From Pseudomonadota bacterium (GTDB lineage Bacteria > Pseudomonadota > Gammaproteobacteria > Steroidobacterales > Steroidobacteraceae), in NCBI GenBank assembly GCA_025356075.1, contig JANXUT010000092.1:38982-102981 (forward strand): a DNA stretch of 64,000 bases, given 5' to 3'. Shown in pieces: positions 29,080-38,642 of this stretch. Each line of letters begins with the position of its first letter. The first letter of the stretch is position 1. The notes beneath the pieces were generated by a model. The model ran no database searches. It had not been told where the DNA came from and saw nothing but the letters and a program-made list of their open reading frames with translations. The position numbers and the translations under genes were made by a program.

Positions 29080-29522
29080 TTCCCGACACGACCGCTGGGC
29101 CCGCCGAGTTGTGGGTTTTAGGCTACGGATTGCCACGTTTTGCAAAAATTTTCATAAGAAAAAATGTGGCGCTGCAAAAAAGTCGTCTTTGCCGCCACAC
29201 GAGTAAATATCGTAACTAATTGATAAATAACAAATAGATACGACAAACAAAAGCGCGAGAACAAATCTGCGACTAATTCTCAAATCACACTTGCAAAAAA
29301 CAGAAATATTTCGCAGACTTTTGCAGACACTGACCGCTGCGAAACATACGCACGGCAGACGTGGCAATCGCTGATCGCAGCCGATTGCCAGATGTGATGC
29401 GAGGGGGGAGGCGCGCGAGTTCCACACATCGCGCGTGCATCGCAGAACCCTCGAATTGATTACCGGCAGTCCGGGCCGCGGCCCGGACTGTGTTTGGAAG
29501 AATCGCGAGGGAGGTTCATTCA
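29080..29522. promoter_or_regulatory. AT-rich regulatory region upstream of the TonB receptor
   Basis: This 443-bp stretch has no credible gene. From about 29105 to 29345 it is clearly AT-rich against a GC-rich background. It contains the palindrome TTTTGCAAAA (29138-29147), several further TGCAAA/TTGCA words, and arms TTTCGCAG (29309-29316) and CTGCGAAA (29337-29344) that form an interrupted inverted repeat. The last 13 bases carry the ribosome site GGGAGG for the receptor gene. It probably holds the promoter and regulator sites; I could not fix one promoter. Confidence 0.6.
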
Positions 29523-32378
29523 ATGCCGACGCTCAACATCCGTACGCTCGTATCGAACACGCTGCGGGCCGCGCGCCACGAACGCGCACGCCTGCCACTC
29601 AGCGCAGGTTCCGCGCTGATGCTCTTCGCCTTCGCCGGCGCCGCCGCCGCGCAGCAGGCTCCGGCCAGCAGCGCGCCGCCCGCGGACAATCTCGACGAGG
29701 TCGTCGTAACGGGCATCCGACACGGCATCGAGGCCGCGATCGAGGTGAAGCGGGAATCCGGCAGCATCGTCGAGGCGGTCTCCGCCGAGGACATCGGCAA
29801 GCTGCCCGATACCAGCATCGCCGAGTCGATCGCGCGCCTGCCGGGCCTCACCTCGCAGCGCGCCGAAGGGCGCGCCTCGGCGATCAGCCTTCGCGGTACG
29901 GATCCCGGATTCACGACGGCGCTCCTGAACGGCCGCGAGCAGGTGAGCACCGGTGACAACCGCTCCATCGAGTTCGACCAGTATCCGTCGGAGCTCTTGA
30001 GCGGCGTCGTCGTCTACAAGACGCCGGACGCGCAGCTGATCGGCCAGGGCCTCGCCGGCACGATCGACCTGCGGACTACCCGCCCGCTCGAATATGGCAA
30101 GCAGGCGATCGTGTTCAACGTCCGCGGTGAGCGCAATTCGCACAGCAGTCTCGGCGCGGATGCGACCGATCGCGGCTACCGCGCCAGCTTCTCCTACATC
30201 GACCAGTTCATGGACAACAAGCTCGGCGTGACCTTCGGTGTCGCGCGGCTGCGCTCGCCGCTCGCGACGGAAGGCGTCGGAACGTACGAGCCGTGGGGCC
30301 CGGGCGGACCTGGCGGCGTCTACACGACCGGCGGCATGAAAGTGCGCACCGACATGGGCACCAATACGCGTGATGGCGCGATGGCTGCAATCGAGTGGAA
30401 AGTAACGGACTCGTTTACCAGCACGCTCGACCTCTACTACACCAAGAGCGAGGAAATCGACAACGCGCGCAGCATCGAGGTCAACCTCGGTGGCTACCCG
30501 GCGCCTTGCTGTGACGGCACGTTCCCGCCCGGCACGCTGTTTGGCATCCAGAACCCGACGATCAACAACAACACGATCGTCGGCGGCACGCTCGACAACG
30601 TTCTGCCGCTGGTCCGTAACTTCCAGTTCATCACCAACGACAAGATCTTTGCGACCGGTTGGAACAACAAGTGGATGGGCGGCGGCTGGACGCTGGCTGC
30701 CGACATCAGCTACTCGAAGGCGACCCGCGACCAGTTCCAGCCGGAGACCAACGCCGAGTACGTGCCGCTGACCGGCCGGCCGGCTGGCGCGCCAGTGAAC
30801 CAGTACGACAACGGCCAGTTCGCGATCAACGGCGATTCGATGCCGAACATCACCTTCGCGCGCAACTACACCGACGGCACCATGGTGCAGATCGGACCCA
30901 CGATCTACGGCACCGGCTACGTCAAGAAGCCGCACGTGGAAGACGAGCTCAAGTCGGCGCGCGTCGACGTGACGCGCGACCTGACCGGCTGGTTCGAGTC
31001 GATCGGCGCGGGGATCAACTATTCGGATCGGTCGAAGCAAAAGGAGTCGCCCGAGTCGGGTCTCTCGACGAAGGGTGGCGGCTTCACGCAGATCGACCCG
31101 AAGTACTTGCTCGACCCGACCAACCTGTCATACGCCGGCGCGCCCGCCGTGCTCGCGTGGGACGTGCCCTCGGTGCTCGCGGCTTACTACAACCCGATCG
31201 TCTACGGCACGCCGCAGACGCTGTCGTATCTGGTCGGCAAGTGGTGGACAGTCGATGAGAAGGTCACGACGAGCTTCATCAAAGGCAACTTGAACCACGA
31301 GTTGTCGTCGAATGTGACTCTCAAGGGCAACATTGGTGTGCAGCTGATCAACACCGATCAGAGCTCAGCTGCGTTCCACAGCGACACCGTTAGCCACGCC
31401 GTCACGCCGTTCACCAACGGCAAGAAATACACGGACGTCCTGCCGTCGATCAACTTCGCGTTCGTGCTGCCCGATCAGCAGACGGTGCGCGTCGGTCTCG
31501 CGAAGGAAATGGCCCGGCCGCGCATGGACCAACTGAAGGCGTCGGACGAGATTGGTGCCGGGCTAATCGGCGGCGGCTCCGTCCAGCCCGGCGACAGCCG
31601 CGGCAACCCGAGGCTCGATCCATGGCGCGCCAACGCGTTCGACGTGTCGTACGAGAAGTACTTCAGCAATAAGGCGTATTTCTCGGCGGCCGCGTTCTAC
31701 AAGAAGCTGAAGAGCTACATTTACAACCAGACCATCCAAAACGTTGACTACTCGGCGTTCGTGGCAACTCTGCCCGCGTGCTTCCTTGGCAACCCGACTC
31801 ATGTACCGCCGATTTGTCCGCCGATTCTCAGTACCGGTCCGCTCAGCGAGCCTGTCAACGGAAGCGGTGGCAGCCTCAAGGGTGTCGAGCTCAGTGCATC
31901 GTTCGGCGGCGAGATGATCGCCGACGGGCTCAAGGACTTTGGCACGATCCTCAGCATCTCGCAGACCAACAGTGGCATCACGATCGTGGACGGCGGCGGC
32001 AACAACGTGCTCGCCGGCAACAATCTCGGCACGATTCCGCTGCCGGGCCTGTCGAAGACCGTCTGGAGCGCGACGTTCTACTACGAGCACGAGGGGTTCT
32101 CGGCGCGTGTCGCCACGCACGCGCGGTCGAAGTACATCGGTGAGGTCGTGAACTTCGCGAACGACCGGGCGTTCAAGTTCATCAAGGGTGACCAGATCAC
32201 CGATTTCCAGACGGGCTATGAGTTCTCGGGCAAGTTCTCGGGGCTGTCGATTCTCTTCCAGGTCAACAACCTCACGGACGCGCCGTACATCGCCTACCAG
32301 CGCGTCGAGGCCCAGCAGATCGACTACCAGCAGTACGGCCGCCAGTTCCTGCTGGGAGTGAACTACAAGATCCAGTAG
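29523..32378 (+). CDS. TonB-dependent receptor, maltodextrin (Xanthomonas/Caulobacter) type
   Basis: This 951-aa outer-membrane beta-barrel should import maltodextrins using TonB energy. It has a signal sequence ending about AGAAAAQQ (residue 42), a TonB-box-like DEVVVTGIR near residue 56, and a plug domain with LPDTSIAESIARLPGLTSQR and SAISLRGTD, the signature of the large Xanth-Caul receptor family that includes Caulobacter MalA. The C-terminus ends with an aromatic-rich barrel strand (RQFLLGVNYKIQ). The ATG at 29523 follows GGGAGG; an in-frame start at 29490 lacks one. Flanking GH97, LacI and pullulanase genes support a starch/maltodextrin role. A barrel transporter with unknown sugar is the conservative reading. 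Confidence 0.92.
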   Translation: MPTLNIRTLVSNTLRAARHERARLPLSAGSALMLFAFAGAAAAQQAPASSAPPADNLDEVVVTGIRHGIEAAIEVKRESGSIVEAVSAEDIGKLPDTSIAESIARLPGLTSQRAEGRASAISLRGTDPGFTTALLNGREQVSTGDNRSIEFDQYPSELLSGVVVYKTPDAQLIGQGLAGTIDLRTTRPLEYGKQAIVFNVRGERNSHSSLGADATDRGYRASFSYIDQFMDNKLGVTFGVARLRSPLATEGVGTYEPWGPGGPGGVYTTGGMKVRTDMGTNTRDGAMAAIEWKVTDSFTSTLDLYYTKSEEIDNARSIEVNLGGYPAPCCDGTFPPGTLFGIQNPTINNNTIVGGTLDNVLPLVRNFQFITNDKIFATGWNNKWMGGGWTLAADISYSKATRDQFQPETNAEYVPLTGRPAGAPVNQYDNGQFAINGDSMPNITFARNYTDGTMVQIGPTIYGTGYVKKPHVEDELKSARVDVTRDLTGWFESIGAGINYSDRSKQKESPESGLSTKGGGFTQIDPKYLLDPTNLSYAGAPAVLAWDVPSVLAAYYNPIVYGTPQTLSYLVGKWWTVDEKVTTSFIKGNLNHELSSNVTLKGNIGVQLINTDQSSAAFHSDTVSHAVTPFTNGKKYTDVLPSINFAFVLPDQQTVRVGLAKEMARPRMDQLKASDEIGAGLIGGGSVQPGDSRGNPRLDPWRANAFDVSYEKYFSNKAYFSAAAFYKKLKSYIYNQTIQNVDYSAFVATLPACFLGNPTHVPPICPPILSTGPLSEPVNGSGGSLKGVELSASFGGEMIADGLKDFGTILSISQTNSGITIVDGGGNNVLAGNNLGTIPLPGLSKTVWSATFYYEHEGFSARVATHARSKYIGEVVNFANDRAFKFIKGDQITDFQTGYEFSGKFSGLSILFQVNNLTDAPYIAYQRVEAQQIDYQQYGRQFLLGVNYKIQ

Positions 32379-32400
32379 GCACGCTGCGCGCTTGGGCATG

Positions 32401-32434
32401 AGAGCCCCGCCGGTTGTCCGGCGGGGGTTCTCTT
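32401..32434. terminator. Bidirectional hairpin terminator between TonB receptor and pullulanase
   Basis: The stem CCCCGCCGG (32405-32413) pairs with CCGGCGGGG (32418-32426) around TTGT, flanked by AGAG and TTCTCT that extend it imperfectly. It sits between two convergent genes, as expected for a shared terminator; the trailing T content (GTTCTCTTC) is modest. Confidence 0.75.
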
Positions 32435-32443
32435 CGAAGGCAC

Positions 32444-35197
32444 TTACTCGGGGATCACGAAGACGGCCACCGCCCGGCCGGGCAGGGTGAAGCGACCGCT
32501 CTGCGCCTCGTAGCTCGCCTCGCGCGCAACGCGTTCGTCGCCGACGCCTCGCGCCAAATGAACCGGATGAAGCACGAACGGCTTGCCGCGCAACTCAGGC
32601 ACCACGACCGCCTGCGCTGCTGCGCCCACGTTCAACAGGTAGACAAGTTCGCGGAATGCCGCACCCGGAAGGCCTGCACCATTTAGGTGGCCGACAATGA
32701 GTGTCGGAAGCTGCCCGGTACCGGTATTGAAGAACTTCAGTCTCTCGCGAACGCCCGTGGTGGTCGCGAGCCGAAAGAGCGATGAGCTCGCCCGGATCCT
32801 GAGGAGGTCCCGAAACGCCGCGGCGGTGAACGCAATGTCCGCGCGACCCGGCTTGAGCGCCGAGTCCGCCAGCAGCGGGCGCATCGCCGGCCAATCCCGG
32901 CCGTTGTCGGCCTCGGGCGGGAGACCCACGCCAAAATTGTTGTCGGCGAGCGTCCAGTCGAGCCGATTGAACCAGTCACCCGAGTCGAAGCTGTTCGCAT
33001 CGAGCGACTTCGAGCGCAAGAGCTCGCCCCCTGCGTGGAAGTAGGGGATGCCCTGGCTGAAAGCGACGAAGGCGAGCCCCAGCACCTGCAGCCGCGCACG
33101 CTCGGCCGTGGAGGTCGCCGGCGGGAGCTTAAGCGCGTTGATGTCATAGAGCGTCTGGTTGTCGTGGTTCTCGACGTAGTTGACGACTTCGCCAGGCTCG
33201 CTCGCATAGCCTGCCGGCTGGTCGCCATAGGTGATGGCGCTGAGCCGGCGGATGGTGCCGTCGGCCGCCACAACCTCGTAGTCGCGCAGCGAGCCGGCGA
33301 GCCCGACCCTCGTGAGATCAGCTGCGCGCGCGAGTGCATCGGTAATGGCTGTGGCGGCGCCGTTCGCATCGAGGTCGAGGCCGTTTAGCAGGCCGCGGTG
33401 GGCGAGCAGGTCGGCGCCGTGCTCGCCGGGCCTGCCGCCGCGTAGCGCATCGCGCGAGCGGTCGCTGAACGTGCCGATGCCCGAACCGCCGAGCGACAGT
33501 TGCGAGGCCTGCACAAAGCGTGCGCCGTCGGCGACCTCGCCGAAGTTCCAGCCCTCGCCGAACAGCGCTACCGGACGGCCGACCGCGGCCTCGACCTTGC
33601 GCTTCAGTTCCTCCATCGCCGCGCGCGGCTGATGCCCCATAAGGTCGAAGCGAAACGAATCGACGTGGTAGTCGCGCGCGAAGCGGATTGTCGAGTCAAT
33701 CATGAGCCGCGCCATCATCGCGTTCTCGGTCGCGGTGTTGGGGCAGCAGGTCGAGTGCTCGATCGCGCCATCCGAATCCAGTCGGTAGTAGTAGCCCGGT
33801 ACGATCTGGTCGAGCACCGAGCCCACTTGTTCGCCGGCCGCGAACGTGTGGTTGTAGACGACGTCCATGCCGACGCGCAGCCCCGCCGCGTGCAGCGCTC
33901 TGACAAGCGCGCGCAACTCGACAATCCGCCTCGATCCGTCGCTCGCATCGCTCGAGTAGCTTCCCTCCGGCGCACCGAAGTGGAAGGGATCGTAGCCCCA
34001 GTTGTAGCAATCGCGGGAAGCGGTAGCCGCGACGATGGCCTGCGGCCGTTCGTCATCGCCGGCGCCGGCCACCGCCGGCTCGATGCAGCCGCGCTCCGGC
34101 ACGCTCGCAAAGTCGAACACGGGCAGGAGTTCGACGTCAGTGAGGCCGGCGGCCGCGAGGCTCGCGAGGTGGCGCATGCCGTTCGAATCGGAGTCGGTGA
34201 ACGCGAGGAACTTGCCGCGGTGGTCCTTCGGGACGCGTGCATCGTGCGCGGAAAAGTCGCGCACGTGCAGCTCGTAGATGACGAGGTCGGTGGGCGACTG
34301 GATCCGCCTGCCACGGTCATCGTCCCAGCCGGCCGGCTTCAATCGAGGCGCGCCGAGATCGGCGATGTAGCTGCGACGGGAGTCGGCGTTCAAGCTCACC
34401 GAATAGGGGTCGGTCACTCGATGCAGGCGCACGCCGATGCCCGGCACGAACACCTCGACGAGGTAGAGGTAGTACGCGCCCGCGAGGTCCTTCGGCACGC
34501 GCAGCGACCAGACGCCGCTCGCGAGGTTCGCGCGAAGCGGCTGGCGCGACGCGGCGAGCGCCTCGCTCCCGGGATAGACGCACACCGACACGGAGCGAGC
34601 GCTCGGTGCCCAGAGTCGGAACTCGGTCGTGGCATGCCGGGGAACGCTGCTGAGTGCGACGCCAAGTTCCGCCTCACGAGCGGCGGCCGCGTAGAGGTCA
34701 TCGAAGGCGCCGGCGACCTGCACGTGTGTCGAGGCGAGGACGCGGCCAGCCGATTCCCTCGCGAGCAGGAGCTCGCCCCGGTTGAGTCGCCGCATCCGCT
34801 CGACGTCGGCCGGTGCGAGCGCAAGGACGACGCCAGTTCCCGTAAACCTGAATCGCGTCGCGATAGCCGCGGGCAGCTGGGCCACCAGGACTCGCAGCCT
34901 GAGCGCGCCCTCGGCGCCTGGCACGGCACCGGTGCGGGTCGGCGCGAGCGCGCGGGAGGCGGAGTAGTAAAGCCTGAAGCTGCCCGCCGCCGGTTGCCCC
35001 GGCCACTTGATCAGCCGGCGGTTCAGCCAGTACGCGTTCGCCGCCGCAATGGCGGTGGAGGCGGGCGCTCCGGCGACGGCTGCGTCGTCGCACGCGTCGA
35101 GTCGTCGGTAGGGGGCGGCTAGCGTGCCGTCCGCGAGGAGCAGCGCCGCGAGCCCGAGCGCCACGGTGGCGCGGATCAGCGTGCGAGGTGTGCCCAT
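32444..35197 (-). CDS. Secreted pullulanase-type alpha-1,6-glucosidase (GH13)
   Basis: The 917-aa enzyme cleaves alpha-1,6 branch points of pullulan or starch-derived dextrins. It begins at the ATG at 35197 with a signal peptide (TLIRATVALGLAALLLADG), so it is exported; the frame reaches 35317 but that extension lacks sense. N-terminal beta modules (about 30-330, including a CBM48-like stretch EFRLWAPSARSVSVCVY) precede the barrel. Pullulanase marker YNWGYDPFHFGAPEGSY is present, with catalytic regions DSFRFDLMGHQP, LFGEGWNFGE and YVENHDNQTLYD. No lipobox cysteine is seen. It converges on the TonB receptor gene and completes the extracytoplasmic set of glucanases. Confidence 0.93.
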   Translation of the reverse strand: MGTPRTLIRATVALGLAALLLADGTLAAPYRRLDACDDAAVAGAPASTAIAAANAYWLNRRLIKWPGQPAAGSFRLYYSASRALAPTRTGAVPGAEGALRLRVLVAQLPAAIATRFRFTGTGVVLALAPADVERMRRLNRGELLLARESAGRVLASTHVQVAGAFDDLYAAAAREAELGVALSSVPRHATTEFRLWAPSARSVSVCVYPGSEALAASRQPLRANLASGVWSLRVPKDLAGAYYLYLVEVFVPGIGVRLHRVTDPYSVSLNADSRRSYIADLGAPRLKPAGWDDDRGRRIQSPTDLVIYELHVRDFSAHDARVPKDHRGKFLAFTDSDSNGMRHLASLAAAGLTDVELLPVFDFASVPERGCIEPAVAGAGDDERPQAIVAATASRDCYNWGYDPFHFGAPEGSYSSDASDGSRRIVELRALVRALHAAGLRVGMDVVYNHTFAAGEQVGSVLDQIVPGYYYRLDSDGAIEHSTCCPNTATENAMMARLMIDSTIRFARDYHVDSFRFDLMGHQPRAAMEELKRKVEAAVGRPVALFGEGWNFGEVADGARFVQASQLSLGGSGIGTFSDRSRDALRGGRPGEHGADLLAHRGLLNGLDLDANGAATAITDALARAADLTRVGLAGSLRDYEVVAADGTIRRLSAITYGDQPAGYASEPGEVVNYVENHDNQTLYDINALKLPPATSTAERARLQVLGLAFVAFSQGIPYFHAGGELLRSKSLDANSFDSGDWFNRLDWTLADNNFGVGLPPEADNGRDWPAMRPLLADSALKPGRADIAFTAAAFRDLLRIRASSSLFRLATTTGVRERLKFFNTGTGQLPTLIVGHLNGAGLPGAAFRELVYLLNVGAAAQAVVVPELRGKPFVLHPVHLARGVGDERVAREASYEAQSGRFTLPGRAVAVFVIPE

Positions 35198-35247
35198 GGC
35201 GGGCAGTGTCGGGAGTGCGCTGCGCGTGCGCAAGGGTGCCTGGGCAA

Positions 35248-37365
35248 TCAGCCGAGGATGACTTCCTCGGGCTTGTGCACGAAGTAGCCCTGGATGAACT
35301 CGATGCCGAGCTGCCACAGAACCGCCATCGTGTTCGCATCCTCGACGCGCTCGGCGATCGTGATGGCGCCGACGCGCTTGGCGATCTCGACGAGGCCCTT
35401 GACGCGCTGCTGCAGCTGGGCGTTCGTCGACAGCCCCTGCATCAGCGTGCCGTCGATCTTCACGAACTCAGGTTTAAGGTGATCGACGAGGGTCTTGGGG
35501 TCCGCGCCCGCGCCGAAGTGCTCGATCGCGAACCGAAATCCCTGCCGCTTGAACTGATCGCGCAGCTCCTTCGCCTGCAAGAGGTACTGGTCGGCGATCT
35601 CCTGCGCGATCTCGAAGCAGAGCCGCGCCGGGTCGATCTTGCTCGCCTTCAGCTGGTTGGCGAGCCAGATCGGCAGCGACTTGTCGTTGACCGTGTCCTT
35701 TGAGAGGCGCACGAAGATGCCGGCGGGCTTCCTCGCTGCGCAGAAGGACATCGAGGCACCGACCACCCAGCGGTCGATGTTCTTCATGAGGTCGTTGCGC
35801 TCGGCCGCCGGGATGAACTCGGACGGCAGCACTTCCTTGCCCTGCTCATCGAGCATGCGCACCAGCACGTCGAACATGCCCTTGTCCTCGCCGAGGAGGC
35901 TCGCGATCGGCTGCTGCACGAGCCGGAAGCGGTTCTCCATCAGGGCCGCCTTGATGTGGCGCACCCAGATCTTGTCGTAGGCCTGCACGCGGGTATCGGA
36001 GTCGGAGCGATCGAGCGAATAGGTCTGGTTGCCGCCGTGATCGCGGCCCTTGCGGTTCGCCTCGACCGCATCCGCGACCGGGCCCGACGGGTCGCTGACG
36101 CTCGCCGGGACCAGGCCGAGGCCGACCGTCGCGGTTGCGGTCAGCGTCTTGTCCTCGATCCTGAAGACGTGCGACTGGATCTTGGTGACGACCTGGTCGG
36201 CCCAGGCCTCGACGTCGCGCTCGGTGCCGCGCTCGATGAGGAAGAGGAGCCCGCTGCCGGTAAATCGCCCGCCGAGGTCGCCGGAGGTCTGCTCGCGCAC
36301 GACCGCGGCGAACTGCGCGACGAATTCCTCGGCGAGCAGGGGACCCAACTGCGCGACGACCTGCTCCATGCGGTCGGGACGCACGAGCGCGACGAAGCGC
36401 ATGCCGCCCTTGATCGGCTCCTTCAGGCGCTCGCGCAGTTCCTCGATCAGGTAGCGGCGGTGCAGGAGCCCCGTCGCGGAATCCGTCCGCACGGCCTCGG
36501 ACAGGCGACGCTGGATGTCCGCCTCGTCGTGGCGGCGTGCCTCGACGACGCAGCGCACCGCCGGTTCGCCGTCGAATTCACCGAGCCCGAGTTCCATTTC
36601 GAGCGGCAACGCCGAGCCGTCGGAGAGGTGCGCGGTGACCCTCAGCGCGTGGTCGCTCCACTTGCCGGTCAGGCACGCGACGAGCCCGCCCTTGAGCGCG
36701 GTGTGCGAATCGGGCTCGAAGCAGTCCATCAGCGGCTGGCCGCGCACGCTCTCCGCGTCCGGGTAGCCGTAGAGCTCGAGCCAGGCGGGATTCACATCGA
36801 CGAGGATGCCTTCCTGCACGAGCGCGATCGCATCGGCTGAGCCTTCCATGAAGGCGGCGAGCGCGCGCTGGTACTCGCGCGCCGAGGTAAGCGTTGAATT
36901 GAGGCCGCGCTCGAGCCTGAACGCGCGTAGCTCGCGCGCGCACACGAGCTGCAGGCGCTCCGGCTGCGCGAGCGAGACGACGTCCTGGGCGCCGGCCCTG
37001 AGCGAGGCGGTCATCCTCGCCTCGTCGACCGTCTGGCTCACGAGGATGACGGGCACCGGCGGCTGCGTGCGGGCCCTGAGGTCCTTCAGCGCCTCGAGCG
37101 GCACGAGCGCCTCGTCGGAGAACACGATCAGGAGCTCGGGGTTGATCTGGATGAGGGCGTCCGAGAGGTCGCTCGCATCGGGGAGCCACGTGCAATGGAC
37201 CGGGTGACCCGCCCGGCGCAACGTCGAATTGATGGCCTCGACGTGATCCTGCTGCTTGGTCAGGATCAGCATCGGCACCGGGGCGCCTTCGTGCGTCGAG
37301 GGCTTTAGGACGGTGGGCTGCAAGGGCTCGCTCTGGGGGGTGTAACCGCGCGGGGATCGTACCAT
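35248..37365 (-). CDS. FimX-like protein: receiver-like, PAS, degenerate GGDEF and degenerate EAL domains
   Basis: This 705-aa cytosolic signalling protein has a REC-like N-terminal domain (about 32-155), a PAS domain (about 165-285, [24 protein letters not shown]), a GGDEF-like domain and an EAL-like domain (about 465-700). Both output motifs are altered: the GGDEF site reads FTGSGLLF, and the EAL signature is VLVRM, with EHFGAG replacing DDFGxG. It is therefore unlikely to make or break c-di-GMP and more likely binds it, as FimX does in type IV pilus control. The model uses the ATG at 37365; the ATG at 37272 ([12 protein letters not shown]) is a good alternative. It is divergent from efp. 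Confidence 0.85.
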   Translation of the reverse strand: MVRSPRGYTPQSEPLQPTVLKPSTHEGAPVPMLILTKQQDHVEAINSTLRRAGHPVHCTWLPDASDLSDALIQINPELLIVFSDEALVPLEALKDLRARTQPPVPVILVSQTVDEARMTASLRAGAQDVVSLAQPERLQLVCARELRAFRLERGLNSTLTSAREYQRALAAFMEGSADAIALVQEGILVDVNPAWLELYGYPDAESVRGQPLMDCFEPDSHTALKGGLVACLTGKWSDHALRVTAHLSDGSALPLEMELGLGEFDGEPAVRCVVEARRHDEADIQRRLSEAVRTDSATGLLHRRYLIEELRERLKEPIKGGMRFVALVRPDRMEQVVAQLGPLLAEEFVAQFAAVVREQTSGDLGGRFTGSGLLFLIERGTERDVEAWADQVVTKIQSHVFRIEDKTLTATATVGLGLVPASVSDPSGPVADAVEANRKGRDHGGNQTYSLDRSDSDTRVQAYDKIWVRHIKAALMENRFRLVQQPIASLLGEDKGMFDVLVRMLDEQGKEVLPSEFIPAAERNDLMKNIDRWVVGASMSFCAARKPAGIFVRLSKDTVNDKSLPIWLANQLKASKIDPARLCFEIAQEIADQYLLQAKELRDQFKRQGFRFAIEHFGAGADPKTLVDHLKPEFVKIDGTLMQGLSTNAQLQQRVKGLVEIAKRVGAITIAERVEDANTMAVLWQLGIEFIQGYFVHKPEEVILG

Positions 37366-37503
37366 CCGGGCCGAGGCGCTCCGGGGACCGATTCGACACT
37401 TTTCACCGGCCGCTCAGGCCCCTTAGGACCCCTCAGGGGCGCCCCGACTGGCCGGAAAACCCGCCTCCCGGTATCATGCTCTGCTTTTTCGCGAGGCCTG
37501 CCC

Positions 37504-38070
37504 ATGTCCAGTTACAGCACCAACGAGTTCAAGTCCGGACTCAAGATCCTGCTCGACGGCGAGCCTTACTCGATCGTCGAGAACGAGATGGTGAAGCCGG
37601 GCAAGGGCCAGGCGTTCAACCGCGTGAAGGTCCGGAACCTGAAGAACGGCCGGGTCGTCGAGAAGACCTGGAAGTCGGGTGACACGGTCGAATCCGCCGA
37701 CGTCGTCGATGCCGACATGCAGTACCTCTTCCACGAGGGCGACTTCTGGACGTTCATGCAGCCGGATACCTTCGAGCAGTACATGGCGGGCAAGGCCGCG
37801 ATGGGCGATGCCGCGCAGTGGCTGAAGGACGGTGTCGAGTGCATCGTGACGCTGTGGAACGGCCAGCCGCTCACCGTGACGCCGCCGGCGCACGTCGAGC
37901 TCAAGATCGTGGCGACGGACCCCGGCGCCCGCGGTGACACCGTCACCGGCGGCCAGAAGCCCGCCAAGCTCGAGTCGGGCGCGACGGTGCGCGTACCGCT
38001 CTTTATCGCCGAGGGCGAAGTGATCCGCGTCGACACGCGGACCGGCGAGTACATCTCGCGGGCGAAGTAG
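37504..38070 (+). CDS. efp: Elongation factor P
   Basis: EF-P relieves ribosomes stalled at polyproline. The 188-aa length and three beta domains fit the family. The modification loop carries Lys34 in PGKGQAF, the residue that EpmA beta-lysylates in the E. coli type; the C-terminus ends [14 protein letters not shown]. The ATG follows GAGG about 9 bases upstream, and a TATCAT -10-like box lies near 37473. The modifying enzyme gene epmA is only 0.6 kb downstream on the other strand. The window also holds several Pro-rich proteins (FimV, SPOR protein, cyclophilin tail) that may need EF-P. Confidence 0.97.
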   Translation: MSSYSTNEFKSGLKILLDGEPYSIVENEMVKPGKGQAFNRVKVRNLKNGRVVEKTWKSGDTVESADVVDADMQYLFHEGDFWTFMQPDTFEQYMAGKAAMGDAAQWLKDGVECIVTLWNGQPLTVTPPAHVELKIVATDPGARGDTVTGGQKPAKLESGATVRVPLFIAEGEVIRVDTRTGEYISRAK

Positions 38071-38073
38071 GCC

Positions 38074-38568
38074 CTACCAGTCCGAGCCCGCGATCAGGCG
38101 GGCCGCGACCGCCTCCAGGCCCGTCGCATCCACCCGGTCGAACCGGTGGGTGCTTGGGCTATCGAGGTCAAGGACGCCGAGCAGCCCCCTGGGGCCGACG
38201 AGCGGCACCACGATCTCCGAGTTCGAGGCGGCATCGCAGGCGATGTGGCCGGGGAAGGCGTGCACGTCCTCGACGATGACCGTCTCGCGCCGCGCCGCCG
38301 CCGTGCCGCAGACGCCCTGGCCGATAGCGATCCTGACGCACGCGGGTTTCCCCTGGAACGGGCCGACGACGAGCCCTGCGCCGTCGTACAGGTAGAACCC
38401 CGCCCAATTGAGGCCCTCGAGCGAGGCGTAGAGGAGCGCGGAGGCGTTGGCGAGGTTCGCGATGAGGTTGCGCTCACCCGCGAGGATGCCCTCGAGCGCC
38501 GCGAGGAGCGCCTGATAGCGCTGCGCTTTGCTCGCGGTCGCAGCGGTGAGTTGCAGCGCGTGGCTCAT
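38074..38568 (-). CDS. msrC: GAF-domain free methionine-(R)-sulfoxide reductase
   Basis: The 164-aa protein is a single GAF domain of the fRMsr type, which reduces free methionine-R-sulfoxide. The three conserved cysteines are Cys77 (KPACVRIAIG), Cys87 (QGVCGTAAA) and Cys111 (HIACDAASNSEIVVPL), with the aromatic GLNWAGFYL segment near residue 52. The frame extends to 38631, but the ATG at 38568 has AAAGGAC upstream and gives the family length. It converges with efp (3-bp gap) and follows epmA on the same strand, 74 bp apart. It adds an oxidative-repair function to the epmA-psd neighbourhood. Confidence 0.92.
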   Translation of the reverse strand: MSHALQLTAATASKAQRYQALLAALEGILAGERNLIANLANASALLYASLEGLNWAGFYLYDGAGLVVGPFQGKPACVRIAIGQGVCGTAAARRETVIVEDVHAFPGHIACDAASNSEIVVPLVGPRGLLGVLDLDSPSTHRFDRVDATGLEAVAARLIAGSDW

Positions 38569-38642
38569 CGTGAACTGTCCTTTGATTCGGCCGGGCGCGG
38601 CCGGCCGGCGGTCGGCGGTGGGCCGAAGCATGCCGCTTAGGC

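Noticed and set aside
29490..29522. An upstream ATG start for the TonB receptor
   Set aside because: The ATG at 29523 has a good GGGAGG ribosome site and gives the normal signal peptide; the extra 11 residues add nothing.
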